From the NCBI RefSeq assembly GCF_000168975.1, contig NZ_AAUW01000004.1, positions 248,001-312,000 of the forward strand: 64,000 nt of DNA, given 5' to 3'. Positions 45,968-55,137 of this stretch are shown here, in pieces (position 1 is the stretch's first letter; each line of letters opens with the position of its first letter). The stretch comes from Roseibium aggregatum IAM 12614 (GTDB lineage: Bacteria; Pseudomonadota; Alphaproteobacteria; Rhizobiales; Stappiaceae). The notes under the pieces were generated by a model. That model was not told the DNA's origin, made no database searches, and saw only the letters and a list, made by a program, of their open reading frames with translations. A program made the position numbers and the translations under genes.

Positions 45968-48180
45968 GCAGGCCGCTGTTCAACCTTGAAGACATTCACA
46001 GCGCCGACAATGCCGTACACAGGCAGTGGCGAGATCTTTCGGCAGAACTGTCAGAGGACGGCAGTTCAACCGGTCTTTTGGGTCTGCCGGAAGAAGGCGC
46101 CGCCCCTGCGGAACGGTGCCTGATCCCGCTCTTGCGGGAAATGCGCTGGCAGGGCAATGACCGGCTGCTGTTCGAGGCATTGCCGCATTTCGACCGTATC
46201 GAAACGTTTCAGGCATTACGCACCGTTCTCAGCCGGCTGACAGTCAAGACGACACTGTTCCACGGCGGTGCCGCAGAACTGACTCAGTCACATTTGCCCT
46301 GTCTGCGTATCGACGGCGACGATGTTCAGGTGATCGTCGCGAAAACCGAAACCGGAGAGTTTCGGGCCTATTCCGGACAGCAGGGGGCGGCGGTCGTCGT
46401 TCGTGCCGCCGACATTCAGAAAAACGAGATTTATCTCGCTCTGGAAGACACGGATGAACACAGCCAGGTTCAGAACAACCGAAGCTGGTTCTCCACCGTG
46501 ACCAGGCGGTTCCGGACAAGCATCGTTTCGATCTTGGCTCTGGGGTTTGTTCTGAACATTCTCGCCCTTGCACCACCATTGTTCATCATGGCGATCTACG
46601 ACAAGGCGATAGGTGCAAAATCGACTGAAGTCCTTTTGACCATGGCTGTCGGAATTGCAATCATTCTTCTTTGTGAAACCGCACTGCGGCGGATGAAAAC
46701 ATGGCTGCAATCCTATCTTGGCGGTCGGATCGACGCGATTGTCGGCAACAAGACCTTTGAACGTATCCTTCATCTGCCTTACGCAATGCTGTCCGAAGCG
46801 CCGATTGGCACGCAAGTTATGCGGCTGCGCTATTTCGACAGCGTACGCGACATCTTTCAGAGCTCGCTGTTCAATGCGATCATCGATATTCCCTTCACGC
46901 TGATCTTCATTGTGGCGATCTTCCTGATCGGCGGACCGGTGGCGCTGCCTCCACTGGCATTGCTCGCGATTTATACGCTGCTGGCCGTTTATGTTTTGCC
47001 CAAGGTTCAAAGCGAAGTCGCAGCCGTTGGTGAGCAGAAATCGAAGCTGAACGGCTTCATGATCGAAACCTTCCGCAATCAGCGGGCGCTCAGAAACCTG
47101 TCTGTGGAAGATACCTGGCTGGAACGGTTTTCCGGACTCTCCACCAACTTCAACAAGCTGAATATTCATGCGCGGCTTGTCACGCATGTTCTGCAAACCC
47201 TGTCGCAGACCCTTATGACCATTTGCGGCGTCCTGGTGCTGGGTATCGGGGCAATGCGTGCCATGGAAGGGGAAATGAGCCTGGGCGCCCTGATCGCCAC
47301 CATGGCGCTGAGCTGGCGCGTACTCAACCCGATGAACCAGGCATTCCTGAGCGTTACCCAGCTTGCACAGAGCCGAACAGTAATCGAACAGATCAACAAT
47401 CTGATGCAGGTGCAGCTCGAACGTGAACCGGGTCACTTGCCCAAGATTACGCGCGATATTCGGGGCAACCTGAAAATGTCGTCGCTCGTGCTCAGATATC
47501 CAGGCGCGACGGAAGCCTCGCTAAAGGGTGTCGAACTGACCGTGAAGGAAGGTGAAACCGTCGCCATCACCGGTCCCAGTGGTTCGGGCAAGACAGCGCT
47601 GTTTCAGGCAATCATCGGCCTGTTCCAGCCGCAGGTTGGATCTATCCTGTTCGACGGACTGGACGTGCGCCAACTGGACACCGCCGAGTGGCGGTCTTCC
47701 ATAGGCTACGCGCCCGACGATCTCGATTTCTTCTATGGCACGGTAAAACAGAATTTGCTGATGTCCGATCCGGCCGCGAGCGACGAGCGCTTGATCGAGA
47801 TTACCGGCAGGCTCGGATTGCTGTCTTACCTGGAAGAAAACTTCAACGGTCTGGAAACACGCCTCAACGGCGAGGTTTTGAAGCAGATCCCAGACAACAT
47901 GAAACAACGTATCGTGTTGGCCCGCGCCTTCGTGAAGACCGCACCGCTTTACCTGTTTGATAACCCGGGAACGCATCTCGATTTCGACGGCGACAAGAAA
48001 TTCATGGCGATGATCGAGGAGCTCAAGGGCAAGGCGACTATCCTCATCAACACACAACGCCCCAGCCACATGAAGATGGCCAACCGCGTGGTCGTGCTCA
48101 GAGGTGGCCAGATTGCGATGATGGGTCCGCCGGAACAGGTCGTTCCGGTCCTCATGGGGCAGACCGCGAAAGCCGGATAA
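45964..48180 (+). CDS. Type I secretion ABC transporter, second subunit with degenerate ATPase site
   Basis: 738 residues. An N-terminal domain of about 150 residues resembles the C39-like domain of LapB/HlyB transporters without a clear catalytic Cys. A membrane domain (about 175-470) and a nucleotide-binding domain follow. Walker A GPSGSGKTA is intact, but Walker B reads YLFDNPG (Glu to Asn), the switch region reads INTQRPS (His lost) and no LSGGQ is found (LNGEVLKQIPDNMKQR). This fits the non-catalytic half of a heterodimeric exporter working with the upstream gene. A terminator of the convergent gene lies just downstream. Confidence 0.88.
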   Translation: MSRPLFNLEDIHSADNAVHRQWRDLSAELSEDGSSTGLLGLPEEGAAPAERCLIPLLREMRWQGNDRLLFEALPHFDRIETFQALRTVLSRLTVKTTLFHGGAAELTQSHLPCLRIDGDDVQVIVAKTETGEFRAYSGQQGAAVVVRAADIQKNEIYLALEDTDEHSQVQNNRSWFSTVTRRFRTSIVSILALGFVLNILALAPPLFIMAIYDKAIGAKSTEVLLTMAVGIAIILLCETALRRMKTWLQSYLGGRIDAIVGNKTFERILHLPYAMLSEAPIGTQVMRLRYFDSVRDIFQSSLFNAIIDIPFTLIFIVAIFLIGGPVALPPLALLAIYTLLAVYVLPKVQSEVAAVGEQKSKLNGFMIETFRNQRALRNLSVEDTWLERFSGLSTNFNKLNIHARLVTHVLQTLSQTLMTICGVLVLGIGAMRAMEGEMSLGALIATMALSWRVLNPMNQAFLSVTQLAQSRTVIEQINNLMQVQLEREPGHLPKITRDIRGNLKMSSLVLRYPGATEASLKGVELTVKEGETVAITGPSGSGKTALFQAIIGLFQPQVGSILFDGLDVRQLDTAEWRSSIGYAPDDLDFFYGTVKQNLLMSDPAASDERLIEITGRLGLLSYLEENFNGLETRLNGEVLKQIPDNMKQRIVLARAFVKTAPLYLFDNPGTHLDFDGDKKFMAMIEELKGKATILINTQRPSHMKMANRVVVLRGGQIAMMGPPEQVVPVLMGQTAKAG

Positions 48181-48202
48181 AAGAGTTTCGATTGCAGGCA
48201 TG

Positions 48203-48231
48203 AAAAAAGCCCGCCGGGTCGATCCGGCGAA
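48203..48231 (-). terminator. Terminator after the ectoine aminotransferase gene
   Basis: CGCCGG (48212-48217) and CCGGCG (48224-48229) form a stem with a 6-base loop, followed on the minus strand by GGCTTTTTT (48203-48210). It lies 26 bases beyond the aminotransferase stop. Confidence 0.85.
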
Positions 48232-48256
48232 CTTTGTCGTGTGGATGAGACAGGCC

Positions 48257-49624
48257 TTAGAAAACGGATTTCACCGCTTTTGCGGCAGCATCGACAACCT
48301 TGTCGATTTCACCTTCCGAAATGCACAGGGGAGGGGCAAACCCGAGGATATCACCCTGCGGCATGGCCCTGCCAATAACGCCTTCCTTCAACAGCGCCGC
48401 AGCGACCTGCGGTCCGGTTTTGCTTGCCGGATCGAGATAGGTTCTGCTGGACTTGTCGGCAACGAATTCGACAGCGCACAACAGACCGTCGCCGCGGATA
48501 TCGCCGACGTTAGCATGATCGCCGAGCGCATCCGTAAGGGCTTTCTTGAAGTAGGCACCTGCAGACTTGGCGTTGGCGACCAGGCCCAGGCTGTCGATAA
48601 GCTTCAGGTTGGCAACGCCGGCAGCAGCACCGATCGGGTGCGCGGAATAGGTCCAGCCATGGCCAATGGGGCCAAATTCGTCAGTACCATCCTCCAGCAC
48701 CTTCCAGACCTTGTCGGAGATGATGGAGCCGGACAAAGGTGCGTAGGCAGACGTCAGTCCTTTAGCGATGGTGATGAAGTCCGGCTGGATCCCATAGTGG
48801 TCCGAACCGAACATGGAGCCAAGACGGCCGAAACCTGACACGACTTCATCAGCAATCAGAAGGATATCGTGTTTTGTCAGAACGGCCTGAATTGCTTTCC
48901 AATACCCGGCCGGGGGCGGCACGATCCCGCCTGTTCCAAGGGCTGGTTCGCCAATGAAGGCGGCGATCGTGTCAGCACCTTCCCGTTCGATCAGGGCTTC
49001 GAGTTCGGCAACGCAATAGGCGACGAAATCAGCTTCGGACAGGGAAAGGTCTTCCCTGCGGAAATAGTCAGGGGCGACCGTGTGCAGGACCTGCGACAGC
49101 GGCAGATCGAACTTCTTGTGAAACAGCTCAAGTCCCGTCAAGGATCCGGTCATCAACCCGGAGCCGTGATAGCCGCGCCAGCGCGAGATGATCTTCTTCT
49201 TTTCAGGACGGCCGAGAATGTTGTTGTAGTACCAGACCAGCTTGATGTTGGTTTCGTTTGCATCCGAACCGCCAAGGCCGAAATAAACCTTGGACATGTG
49301 ATCGGGTGCCCGCTCCATCACCATCTTTGCAAGTGTGATGGAGGCTTCGGTGCCATGTCCGACATAGGCGTGGTAATAGGCCAGCTCACGTGCCTGCTCG
49401 GCAATTGCATCGGCAATTTCCGACCGGCCATAGCCGACGTTGACGCAGTAAAGTCCGGCAAAGGCGTCCAGGAGCTTTGTGCCGTCACGGTCTTCGATAT
49501 AGACACCGCTTCCACCGGTCACGATCCGATTCGGGCTTTCTCCGCGCGCATGTTGAGCAAGATGGGTCGAGGGATGGAAGAAGTTTTCCCTGTCCCAGGC
49601 ATCCAGTTGGTCGTTCTTGAGCAT
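48257..49624 (-). CDS. doeD: Diaminobutyrate aminotransferase of ectoine catabolism (DoeD/Atf-like)
   Basis: 455 residues from the ATG at 49624 (MLKNDQLDAWDRENFFHP). Class III PLP aminotransferase with GVYIEDRDGTKLLDAFAGLYCVNVGYG, GGSDANETNIKLV, RWRGYHGSG and the PLP lysine in ITIAKGLTSAYAPLSG. By itself the sequence could be a taurine- or GABA-type transaminase. The neighbours eutB-eutC-asnC-aldehyde dehydrogenase and doeA-doeB make conversion of 2,4-diaminobutyrate to aspartate semialdehyde the likely reaction. Last gene of its operon, 32 bases after the dehydrogenase. Confidence 0.85.
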   Translation of the reverse strand: MLKNDQLDAWDRENFFHPSTHLAQHARGESPNRIVTGGSGVYIEDRDGTKLLDAFAGLYCVNVGYGRSEIADAIAEQARELAYYHAYVGHGTEASITLAKMVMERAPDHMSKVYFGLGGSDANETNIKLVWYYNNILGRPEKKKIISRWRGYHGSGLMTGSLTGLELFHKKFDLPLSQVLHTVAPDYFRREDLSLSEADFVAYCVAELEALIEREGADTIAAFIGEPALGTGGIVPPPAGYWKAIQAVLTKHDILLIADEVVSGFGRLGSMFGSDHYGIQPDFITIAKGLTSAYAPLSGSIISDKVWKVLEDGTDEFGPIGHGWTYSAHPIGAAAGVANLKLIDSLGLVANAKSAGAYFKKALTDALGDHANVGDIRGDGLLCAVEFVADKSSRTYLDPASKTGPQVAAALLKEGVIGRAMPQGDILGFAPPLCISEGEIDKVVDAAAKAVKSVF

Positions 49625-49656
49625 ATTCAAGTCCTTCTTGTGTTGGCGCGGCCAGG

Positions 49657-51153
49657 TCAACTCCAGTCCCGGCAGACGTATTTGATTTCGGTAAAGGCCT
49701 CCAGTCCGTAGCGGGCGCCTTCGCGGCCAAGGCCGGATTGTTTTACGCCGCCAAAGGGGATCGGATAGCCGGTCACTTTGGTGCGGTTGACGGCTACCAT
49801 GCCGTATTGAAGCGCGCGGCTGACCCGGTAGATGCGGCGCGGATCCTGGGTGTGGACATAGGCGATAAGGCCATACTCGGTGTCGTTGGCCCGGGCGAGG
49901 ACCTCTTCTTCCGTATCGAAGGCCGCAAGCGCTGCAACAGGACCAAATGTTTCTTCCCTGAATATCGCCGCATCAGCGGGCACGTCGGCAAGCACCGTTG
50001 GCTCGAAGAACAAGGGACCGGCCGGGTGTCGGTGACCGCCAGTCAAGAGACGGGCACCGCGCGTAAGTGCTTCCCGCACATGGTCTTCCTGCTTGGCAAT
50101 GGCCCGTTCATGCATCAACGGACCGATATCCGGATCTTCAAGTCCTTGCCCGACAGACAAACTTTCAACGCGTTTGGTAAAAGCCTCGCAAAAGGCCTGA
50201 TAGACTGGTCTTTCAATCAGAATGCGGTTGGCCGCGAGGCAATCCTGACCGGAGGTCGCGAATTTCGCCGCGACTGCCTGATCAACGGCGTGGTCCAGAT
50301 CGGCATCTGCAAATACCAGGAACGGTGCATGGCCACCAAGTTCCAGCACAAGGCGCTTCACCGTCTCGGCCCCTTGCGAATAAAGAAGCCTGCCAATCTC
50401 TGTCGAGCCGGTGAACGAAACGGCTCTGACGCGAGGATCTGACATCCAGGGCTTCACGATGTCGCTGGCATTTCCCGGGATCACGTTGAATACGCCCGCC
50501 GGTAGCCCTGCCTGGTCGGCCAGTTCGGCAAGAGCAAGAGCGGAATAAGGGGTTTCCTGCGACGGATGAACCACCACCGTACAGCCCGCCGCTAGCGCAG
50601 CCGCTGCTTTTCTCGTGATCATCGCGCAGGGAAAATTCCAGGGTGTGATCAGTGCGGCAATGCCGACAGGTTCGCGCCAGACTTCCATCTCTGCATCCGG
50701 CAGATGAGAGGTGATGCTTTCAATGTTCGGGCGTTTGGCTTCTTCTGCATAAAACGAGACGAAGGAGGCTGCATAGTCGATCTCTCCCCGGGATTCAGAG
50801 AGCGGTTTGCCCTGTTCACGCGTCATGAGGCGGGCCAGATCTTCTCTATTTTCGAGGATCCGCGCATGCCATGCCATTAGAAACGTGGCTCTTTCCTGCG
50901 GCAGCAAGGCGGACCATTTCGAAAAGGCATTGTCCGCCGCATCGACAGCCTCTGAAGATTCTTCTCCTGAGAGGGACGTCACTTCACCGAGAAGACTTCC
51001 GTCCGCAGGGTCCGTTACCTGAAATACCTCTCCGCCGCGAGAAGCTACCCAGCGGCCTCCGGCATAGGCGAAATGCTTGACCAGATGACGATTGTCGATC
51101 TGGTGAAAAAGCGAGCTCTCAAGAGCTGTCTCGGCAAGTGGCAGGGTCTGCAT
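49657..51153 (-). CDS. doeC: Aldehyde dehydrogenase of ectoine catabolism (DoeC/Ssd-like)
   Basis: 498 residues from the ATG at 51153 (MQTLPLAET). NAD(P)-aldehyde dehydrogenase with VSFTGSTEIGRLL, LELGGHAPFLVF (catalytic Glu) and ATSGQDCLAANR (catalytic Cys). It closely resembles succinate-semialdehyde dehydrogenase. In ectoine gene clusters this member (Ssd/DoeC) is assigned to oxidising aspartate semialdehyde to aspartate. The gene lies between the AsnC regulator and the aminotransferase. Confidence 0.87.
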   Translation of the reverse strand: MQTLPLAETALESSLFHQIDNRHLVKHFAYAGGRWVASRGGEVFQVTDPADGSLLGEVTSLSGEESSEAVDAADNAFSKWSALLPQERATFLMAWHARILENREDLARLMTREQGKPLSESRGEIDYAASFVSFYAEEAKRPNIESITSHLPDAEMEVWREPVGIAALITPWNFPCAMITRKAAAALAAGCTVVVHPSQETPYSALALAELADQAGLPAGVFNVIPGNASDIVKPWMSDPRVRAVSFTGSTEIGRLLYSQGAETVKRLVLELGGHAPFLVFADADLDHAVDQAVAAKFATSGQDCLAANRILIERPVYQAFCEAFTKRVESLSVGQGLEDPDIGPLMHERAIAKQEDHVREALTRGARLLTGGHRHPAGPLFFEPTVLADVPADAAIFREETFGPVAALAAFDTEEEVLARANDTEYGLIAYVHTQDPRRIYRVSRALQYGMVAVNRTKVTGYPIPFGGVKQSGLGREGARYGLEAFTEIKYVCRDWS

Positions 51154-51243
51154 GGTGTTGCTCTCCAAGGTGGTGAGCAAACATTAGATCTGCACCTGGG
51201 AACGAAACGCCTCTTCTGCGAAGGCATTGTAGTTGTTTCGTTC

Positions 51244-51759
51244 TTATTCGGAGTGATCCGGCGCTGGATCCGTTCCCAGCATGCCGGTGAGCAACAAATC
51301 GAGGGAAGGAGAGGCGCTCTGTTTGACCGGTTTGGTGACCACATAGGTAAAGTAGCGCACAACACTAAGGCCGCGATCGAGCAGGGCATCCATGAAGCGT
51401 TGGTAGCTGTCGATATCGCGCGTAACGGTCTGCATCAGGTAGTCGAGACCGCCCCCGATGGCCCAACAGGCGACGACTTCCTCGCAGCTCCGGATTGCCC
51501 GCTCGAAGGCTTGAAAATATTCGGCGCGGTGATGTTCCAGCTCAACCGTAACGAACACGGTGACGTGAGGCGCAATGTTGCGGAGAGAAAGACGGGCACC
51601 ATAGCCTTCAATGATACCGGCCGCCTCCAGCCTTTCCAGGCGTTTCCAGCAAGGGCTTGGGCTGAGGTTGATGCGCTTTGCAAGGTCGGCTTTTGAAATG
51701 CGTCCTTCTTCGGCAAGAACTTTCAGTATTTCCAGGTCTCTGTTGTCCAGTTTCAGCAT
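51244..51759 (-). CDS. Lrp/AsnC-family regulator (DoeX/AsnC-like)
   Basis: 171 residues. The helix-turn-helix is LKVLAEEGRISKADLAKRINLSPSPCWKRLERLEAAGII, and a RAM ligand-binding domain follows (VFVTVELEHHRAEYFQAFERAI, AIGGGLDYLMQTVTRDIDSYQRFMDALL). AsnC-type regulators are regular members of ectoine catabolic clusters and respond to pathway intermediates such as N-acetyl-diaminobutyrate or diaminobutyrate. It lies between eutC (17 bases) and the aldehyde dehydrogenase gene in one operon. Confidence 0.9.
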   Translation of the reverse strand: MLKLDNRDLEILKVLAEEGRISKADLAKRINLSPSPCWKRLERLEAAGIIEGYGARLSLRNIAPHVTVFVTVELEHHRAEYFQAFERAIRSCEEVVACWAIGGGLDYLMQTVTRDIDSYQRFMDALLDRGLSVVRYFTYVVTKPVKQSASPSLDLLLTGMLGTDPAPDHSE

Positions 51760-51776
51760 GCAGATCTCTTGCCGTT

Positions 51777-52772
51777 TCAGGAAACGAGCGTTGTGCCCGC
51801 ATTCGATTTCTTGACCTTGCCTAGTGTGAGCGTTGCAATGGCCGTATCCTGAACGCCGGTGCCGGTCAAATCGCAGACGGTTATATCCGTTTTTTGCCGT
51901 CTGCCGGCGGTACTGCCCGCTACAACATCTCCCAGTTCGAGTACAGAGCTTGTGTCCTGCAAAGCTCGGCTTTCGAGGGCCGACCGCAATTCGCCGAGTT
52001 TAACGCACTGGCTGATCCGGTCGCAGACAATGGTATCCGCGCGGGCAAGAATTTGCGGGTCAAGTTCGTTCTTGTCTTCCTGATCGGAGCCCATGGCCGT
52101 GATGTGCAGGCCCGGATGAAGACAGTCGGCGCTGAGGATTGCCTCTTTCGACGGTGTTGTCGTTACAACAAGCTGGCTGTCGGCCACAAGCTGCGACCGG
52201 TCCTCGACAGCGGCAACATTCATCCCAAGGGCGGCCGTCATGTCCTTGGCCAATTGCTTGGCCTTGTCCTGATCCCGTCCCCAGATCAGCGCTCTTTCTG
52301 CCGGGCGTACCTTGGCGGCTGCAATCAGTTGCAATCTGGCCTGAACGCCAGTGCCCAGAATGCCGATGGTAGAGACTTCCCTGGGTGCCAGATGGCGAGC
52401 GGCAACGGCTCCTGCGGCGGCCGTCCGGATGTCTGTCAGATAACCGTTGTCCAGAAAGATGGCCTGCACGAGGCCTGTCTTTGCGGAAAACAGCGCCATC
52501 AAACCGTTGAGGCTGGACAGCCCCAGCGCCGGATTGTTGAAGAAACCGGGAGAGACTTTGATGGCAAATCCATCAAGTCCCGGCACATAGGCGGTTTTCA
52601 CATCGACTTCCGCATTTTCGTCGGGCAAGGCCATGGAAAGCACGGGGGGCATGACCACCGTTCCGGTTGAAAGTTTTGCGAAAGCCTGTTCGATACAGTC
52701 GATGACTTCCAGGTCCAGGTGAACGGACCGGCGCAAGTCTGCTTCATTTACCAGCCTGATTTCATGCGCCAT
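51777..52772 (-). CDS. eutC: Ornithine cyclodeaminase-like protein EutC
   Basis: 331 residues. Ornithine cyclodeaminase/mu-crystallin family: KVSPGFFNNPALGLSSLNGLMALFSAKTG, LDNGYLTDIRTAAAGAVAARHLAPREVSTIGILGTGVQARLQL (NAD-binding) and GSDQEDKNELD. In ectoine degraders EutB and EutC are proposed to convert hydroxyectoine to ectoine or process its derivative. The start overlaps eutB by 11 bases. Confidence 0.88.
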   Translation of the reverse strand: MAHEIRLVNEADLRRSVHLDLEVIDCIEQAFAKLSTGTVVMPPVLSMALPDENAEVDVKTAYVPGLDGFAIKVSPGFFNNPALGLSSLNGLMALFSAKTGLVQAIFLDNGYLTDIRTAAAGAVAARHLAPREVSTIGILGTGVQARLQLIAAAKVRPAERALIWGRDQDKAKQLAKDMTAALGMNVAAVEDRSQLVADSQLVVTTTPSKEAILSADCLHPGLHITAMGSDQEDKNELDPQILARADTIVCDRISQCVKLGELRSALESRALQDTSSVLELGDVVAGSTAGRRQKTDITVCDLTGTGVQDTAIATLTLGKVKKSNAGTTLVS

Positions 52773-53769
52773 AACGCGCTCCCTTTACCAAATAGCCGTC
52801 GAGCTGCACGTCCTGACCCGTCATGATTCTTGTGAACTGGGTCATGTCGACATTGCGCCCGGTAATGATTGTCGCGACCGGACCCTTCAGTCCACTCAGC
52901 TTACCGGCAAGACACGCCGCTATGCCGACGACACAGGCGCCTTCGGCTACATGACTGTCTTCGTAATAAAGCGCCTGCATTGCCCGGTAAATTTCCTCTT
53001 CGCTTACCAGCACGATCTCATCCAGAAGATCCCGGCACATGGCGAAGGACAGCCTGTTGTCCAGCCCAATACCTCCGCCCAGCGAGTCTGCGAGGCTCGC
53101 GACCTCCTGCACCTCAACGGGATGTCCCGCGTCTATGGATGCTTTCATGGCGGCTCCCCGGTCCATCGTGAGGCCAACAACGTGGATCGCCGGATTGATG
53201 GACTTCGCGGCAAGCGCAACACCGGCAGCAAGCCCACCGCCGGATAGCGGAACGAGAAGCGTTCCGAGGTTCGGGAGGTCTTCGAGAATCTCCAGGCCGA
53301 TAGTGCCTTGACCGGCAATCACATAAGGGTCGTCAAAAGGCGAAATCTCAAAAACGCCGTCTGATCGGCCAAGCTTCCTGCATTCGGCAAGAGCATCGTC
53401 CTGACTTTTGCCGATGATGCGCGTTTCAGCGCCCAAAGCCCTGATGCCTTCCAATTTGGTTTGCGGCACCAGTGCCGACATGCAGATAACGGACTTCAGC
53501 CCCAGTTGCCTTGCTGCATAAGCAACCCCGCGCCCATGATTGCCGGTGGAACAGCAGGTGAGGGTGTGGGTTCCTTCGGGTGCGTTCAGGGCGGCATTCG
53601 TGGCACCGCGCAGCTTGAAAGCGCCTGTCGGCTGCATGGTTTCCATCTTCAGAAAAAACGGCTGACCTGATTGCTCGGACATAAACCTTGAAGGCAGCAA
53701 GGGTGTCCTGACGACTTCGCCCGCGATGGCCTTTCGCGCTTCAAGAATGTCCGCAAGCGATAACTGCAT
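52762..53769 (-). CDS. eutB: Threonine dehydratase-like protein EutB
   Basis: 335 residues from the ATG at 53769 (MQLSLADILEARKAI). PLP fold II enzyme with the lysine in PTGAFKLRGATNA, TCCSTGNHGRGVAYAA and the glycine loop LLVPLSGGGLAAGVALA. It is similar to serine/threonine dehydratases but paired with eutC in the ectoine/hydroxyectoine cluster, where it is proposed to remove the hydroxyl group. First gene of the operon eutB-eutC-asnC-doeC-doeD, divergent from doeA. Confidence 0.88.
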   Translation of the reverse strand: MQLSLADILEARKAIAGEVVRTPLLPSRFMSEQSGQPFFLKMETMQPTGAFKLRGATNAALNAPEGTHTLTCCSTGNHGRGVAYAARQLGLKSVICMSALVPQTKLEGIRALGAETRIIGKSQDDALAECRKLGRSDGVFEISPFDDPYVIAGQGTIGLEILEDLPNLGTLLVPLSGGGLAAGVALAAKSINPAIHVVGLTMDRGAAMKASIDAGHPVEVQEVASLADSLGGGIGLDNRLSFAMCRDLLDEIVLVSEEEIYRAMQALYYEDSHVAEGACVVGIAACLAGKLSGLKGPVATIITGRNVDMTQFTRIMTGQDVQLDGYLVKGARYGA

Positions 53770-53831
53770 CGACCGTCTCCAGGCCCGTTTGGTGCCGAAA
53801 ATGTCTCCCGCAAGGGAGGCGCTCTGACTAC

Positions 53832-53843
53832 TTGTGTACAAAT
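53832..53843. promoter_or_regulatory. Operator copy 1 (TTGTGTACAAAT) before eutB
   Basis: TTGT-GT-ACAA is a short palindrome of the FadR/GntR type (TnGT-N2-ACnA). It lies 63 bases before the eutB start. An identical 12-base copy lies 84 bases away before doeA. Confidence 0.65.
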
Positions 53844-53913
53844 GAACCTCTTCACGCAAGAGATGTCATCTCGAATTGTTTATTTTCTTGATTTTTGAAA
53901 TCGCTGAGTTCTT

Positions 53914-53927
53914 ATTTGTGTACAAAT
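53914..53927. promoter_or_regulatory. Operator copy 2 (ATTTGTGTACAAAT) before doeA
   Basis: ATTTGT-GT-ACAAAT has perfect 6-base arms, 18 bases before the doeA start. The core is identical to the copy at 53832-53843. The likely binder is the GntR regulator encoded at the end of the doeA-doeB operon. Confidence 0.68.
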
Positions 53928-53945
53928 AACCGACGAGGCCCAATC

Positions 53946-55130
53946 ATGCCAGGTCACGACCTTCCTTTCAGCGATGCCGAGTACCAGCGCCGTCTCAACC
54001 TTGTCCGTGCGGACATGGTCACGCGGGGCATAGATGTCCTGTTTCTCGAGGACCCTTCCAACATGGCCTGGACCACCGGCTACGACGGTTGGTCTTTCTA
54101 TGTGCATCAGGGCGTAGTTGTCTTTCTGGACGAAGAACCGATCTGGTGGGGACGCAGACAGGATGCCAACGGCGCCCGTCGAACGGTCTGGATGGATGAC
54201 GCGCGTGTCGCATCCTACGCCGATCATTTCATTCAGTCGTCCGAACGCCATCCGATGCAGGACCTTGCCCGGCTGCTGGAAACGAAAGGCTACGCGAACA
54301 AGAAGATTGGCGTCGAACTGGAGAATTACTATTTCTCGGCCAAGGCGTTCCTGACGCTTCAGCACGATCTGCCGAACGCAGAGTTCATCGATGCCACGAG
54401 CATGGTCAACTGGCTGAGAGCTGTCAAATCGGATGAGGAACTGGTCTTCATGCGCAAGGCAGCCAGGATCTCCGAGAAGATCATGGACGGTGTCTTCCAG
54501 CGCGTCGTTCCGGGCATGCGCAAGGCAGACCTGGTCGCGGAAATCTATGCCGACGCCATTCGCGGTCTGGACGATGCCTGGGGAGACTACCCGGCGATCG
54601 TGCCGCTCCTGCCAAGTGGCGCGGATGCGTCTGCGCCGCACCTGACATGGGACGGACGTTTCATGCAGGAGGGCGAAGCGACCTTCTTCGAACTCTCCGG
54701 CTGTTTCCGCCGCTATCACGCTCCGCTGTGCCGTACCGTTTTTCTCGGGAAGCCGGAACAATATCTTCTCGACGCGGAAAAGGCTCTCGTTGAGGGGCTC
54801 GAGGCTGGTCTCGACACTGCAAGGGCTGGCAATACCGCGGGTGACATCGCTCGGGCATTGGCAAAACCGCTTGAGGCGGCCGGTATCGAGCGCGGCGCGC
54901 GGGCAGGGTACCCGATCGGCATTTCCTATCCGCCGGATTGGGGCGAACGCACGATTTCCATTCGCGAGGAAGATACCACCGTCTTGAAGCCCGGCATGAC
55001 GTTTCATTTCATGCCGGGACTTTGGATGGATGGCTGGGGACTGGAAATCACCGAGAGCATTCTCATCAAGGAAAACGGACGCGCGGAGTGTCTGTGCAAC
55101 AGACCTCGCGAACTGTTCGTGAAGTCCTGA
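53946..55130 (+). CDS. doeA: Ectoine hydrolase DoeA (EutD)
   Basis: 394 residues from the ATG at 53946 (MPGHDLPFSDAEYQRRL). M24 creatinase/prolidase-like fold: N-terminal domain with FLEDPSNMAWTTGYDGWSFYVHQGVVV and C-terminal pita-bread domain (FELSGCFRRYHAPLCRTVFLG, YPIGISYPPDWGERTISIR, GMTFHFMPGLWMDGWGLEITESI). DoeA opens the ectoine ring to N-acetyl-diaminobutyrate. The high identity of these blocks to known ectoine hydrolases and the neighbouring doeB make this call firm. An upstream GTG-type extension is unlikely. Confidence 0.94.
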   Translation: MPGHDLPFSDAEYQRRLNLVRADMVTRGIDVLFLEDPSNMAWTTGYDGWSFYVHQGVVVFLDEEPIWWGRRQDANGARRTVWMDDARVASYADHFIQSSERHPMQDLARLLETKGYANKKIGVELENYYFSAKAFLTLQHDLPNAEFIDATSMVNWLRAVKSDEELVFMRKAARISEKIMDGVFQRVVPGMRKADLVAEIYADAIRGLDDAWGDYPAIVPLLPSGADASAPHLTWDGRFMQEGEATFFELSGCFRRYHAPLCRTVFLGKPEQYLLDAEKALVEGLEAGLDTARAGNTAGDIARALAKPLEAAGIERGARAGYPIGISYPPDWGERTISIREEDTTVLKPGMTFHFMPGLWMDGWGLEITESILIKENGRAECLCNRPRELFVKS

Positions 55131-55137
55131 GGTGGAA

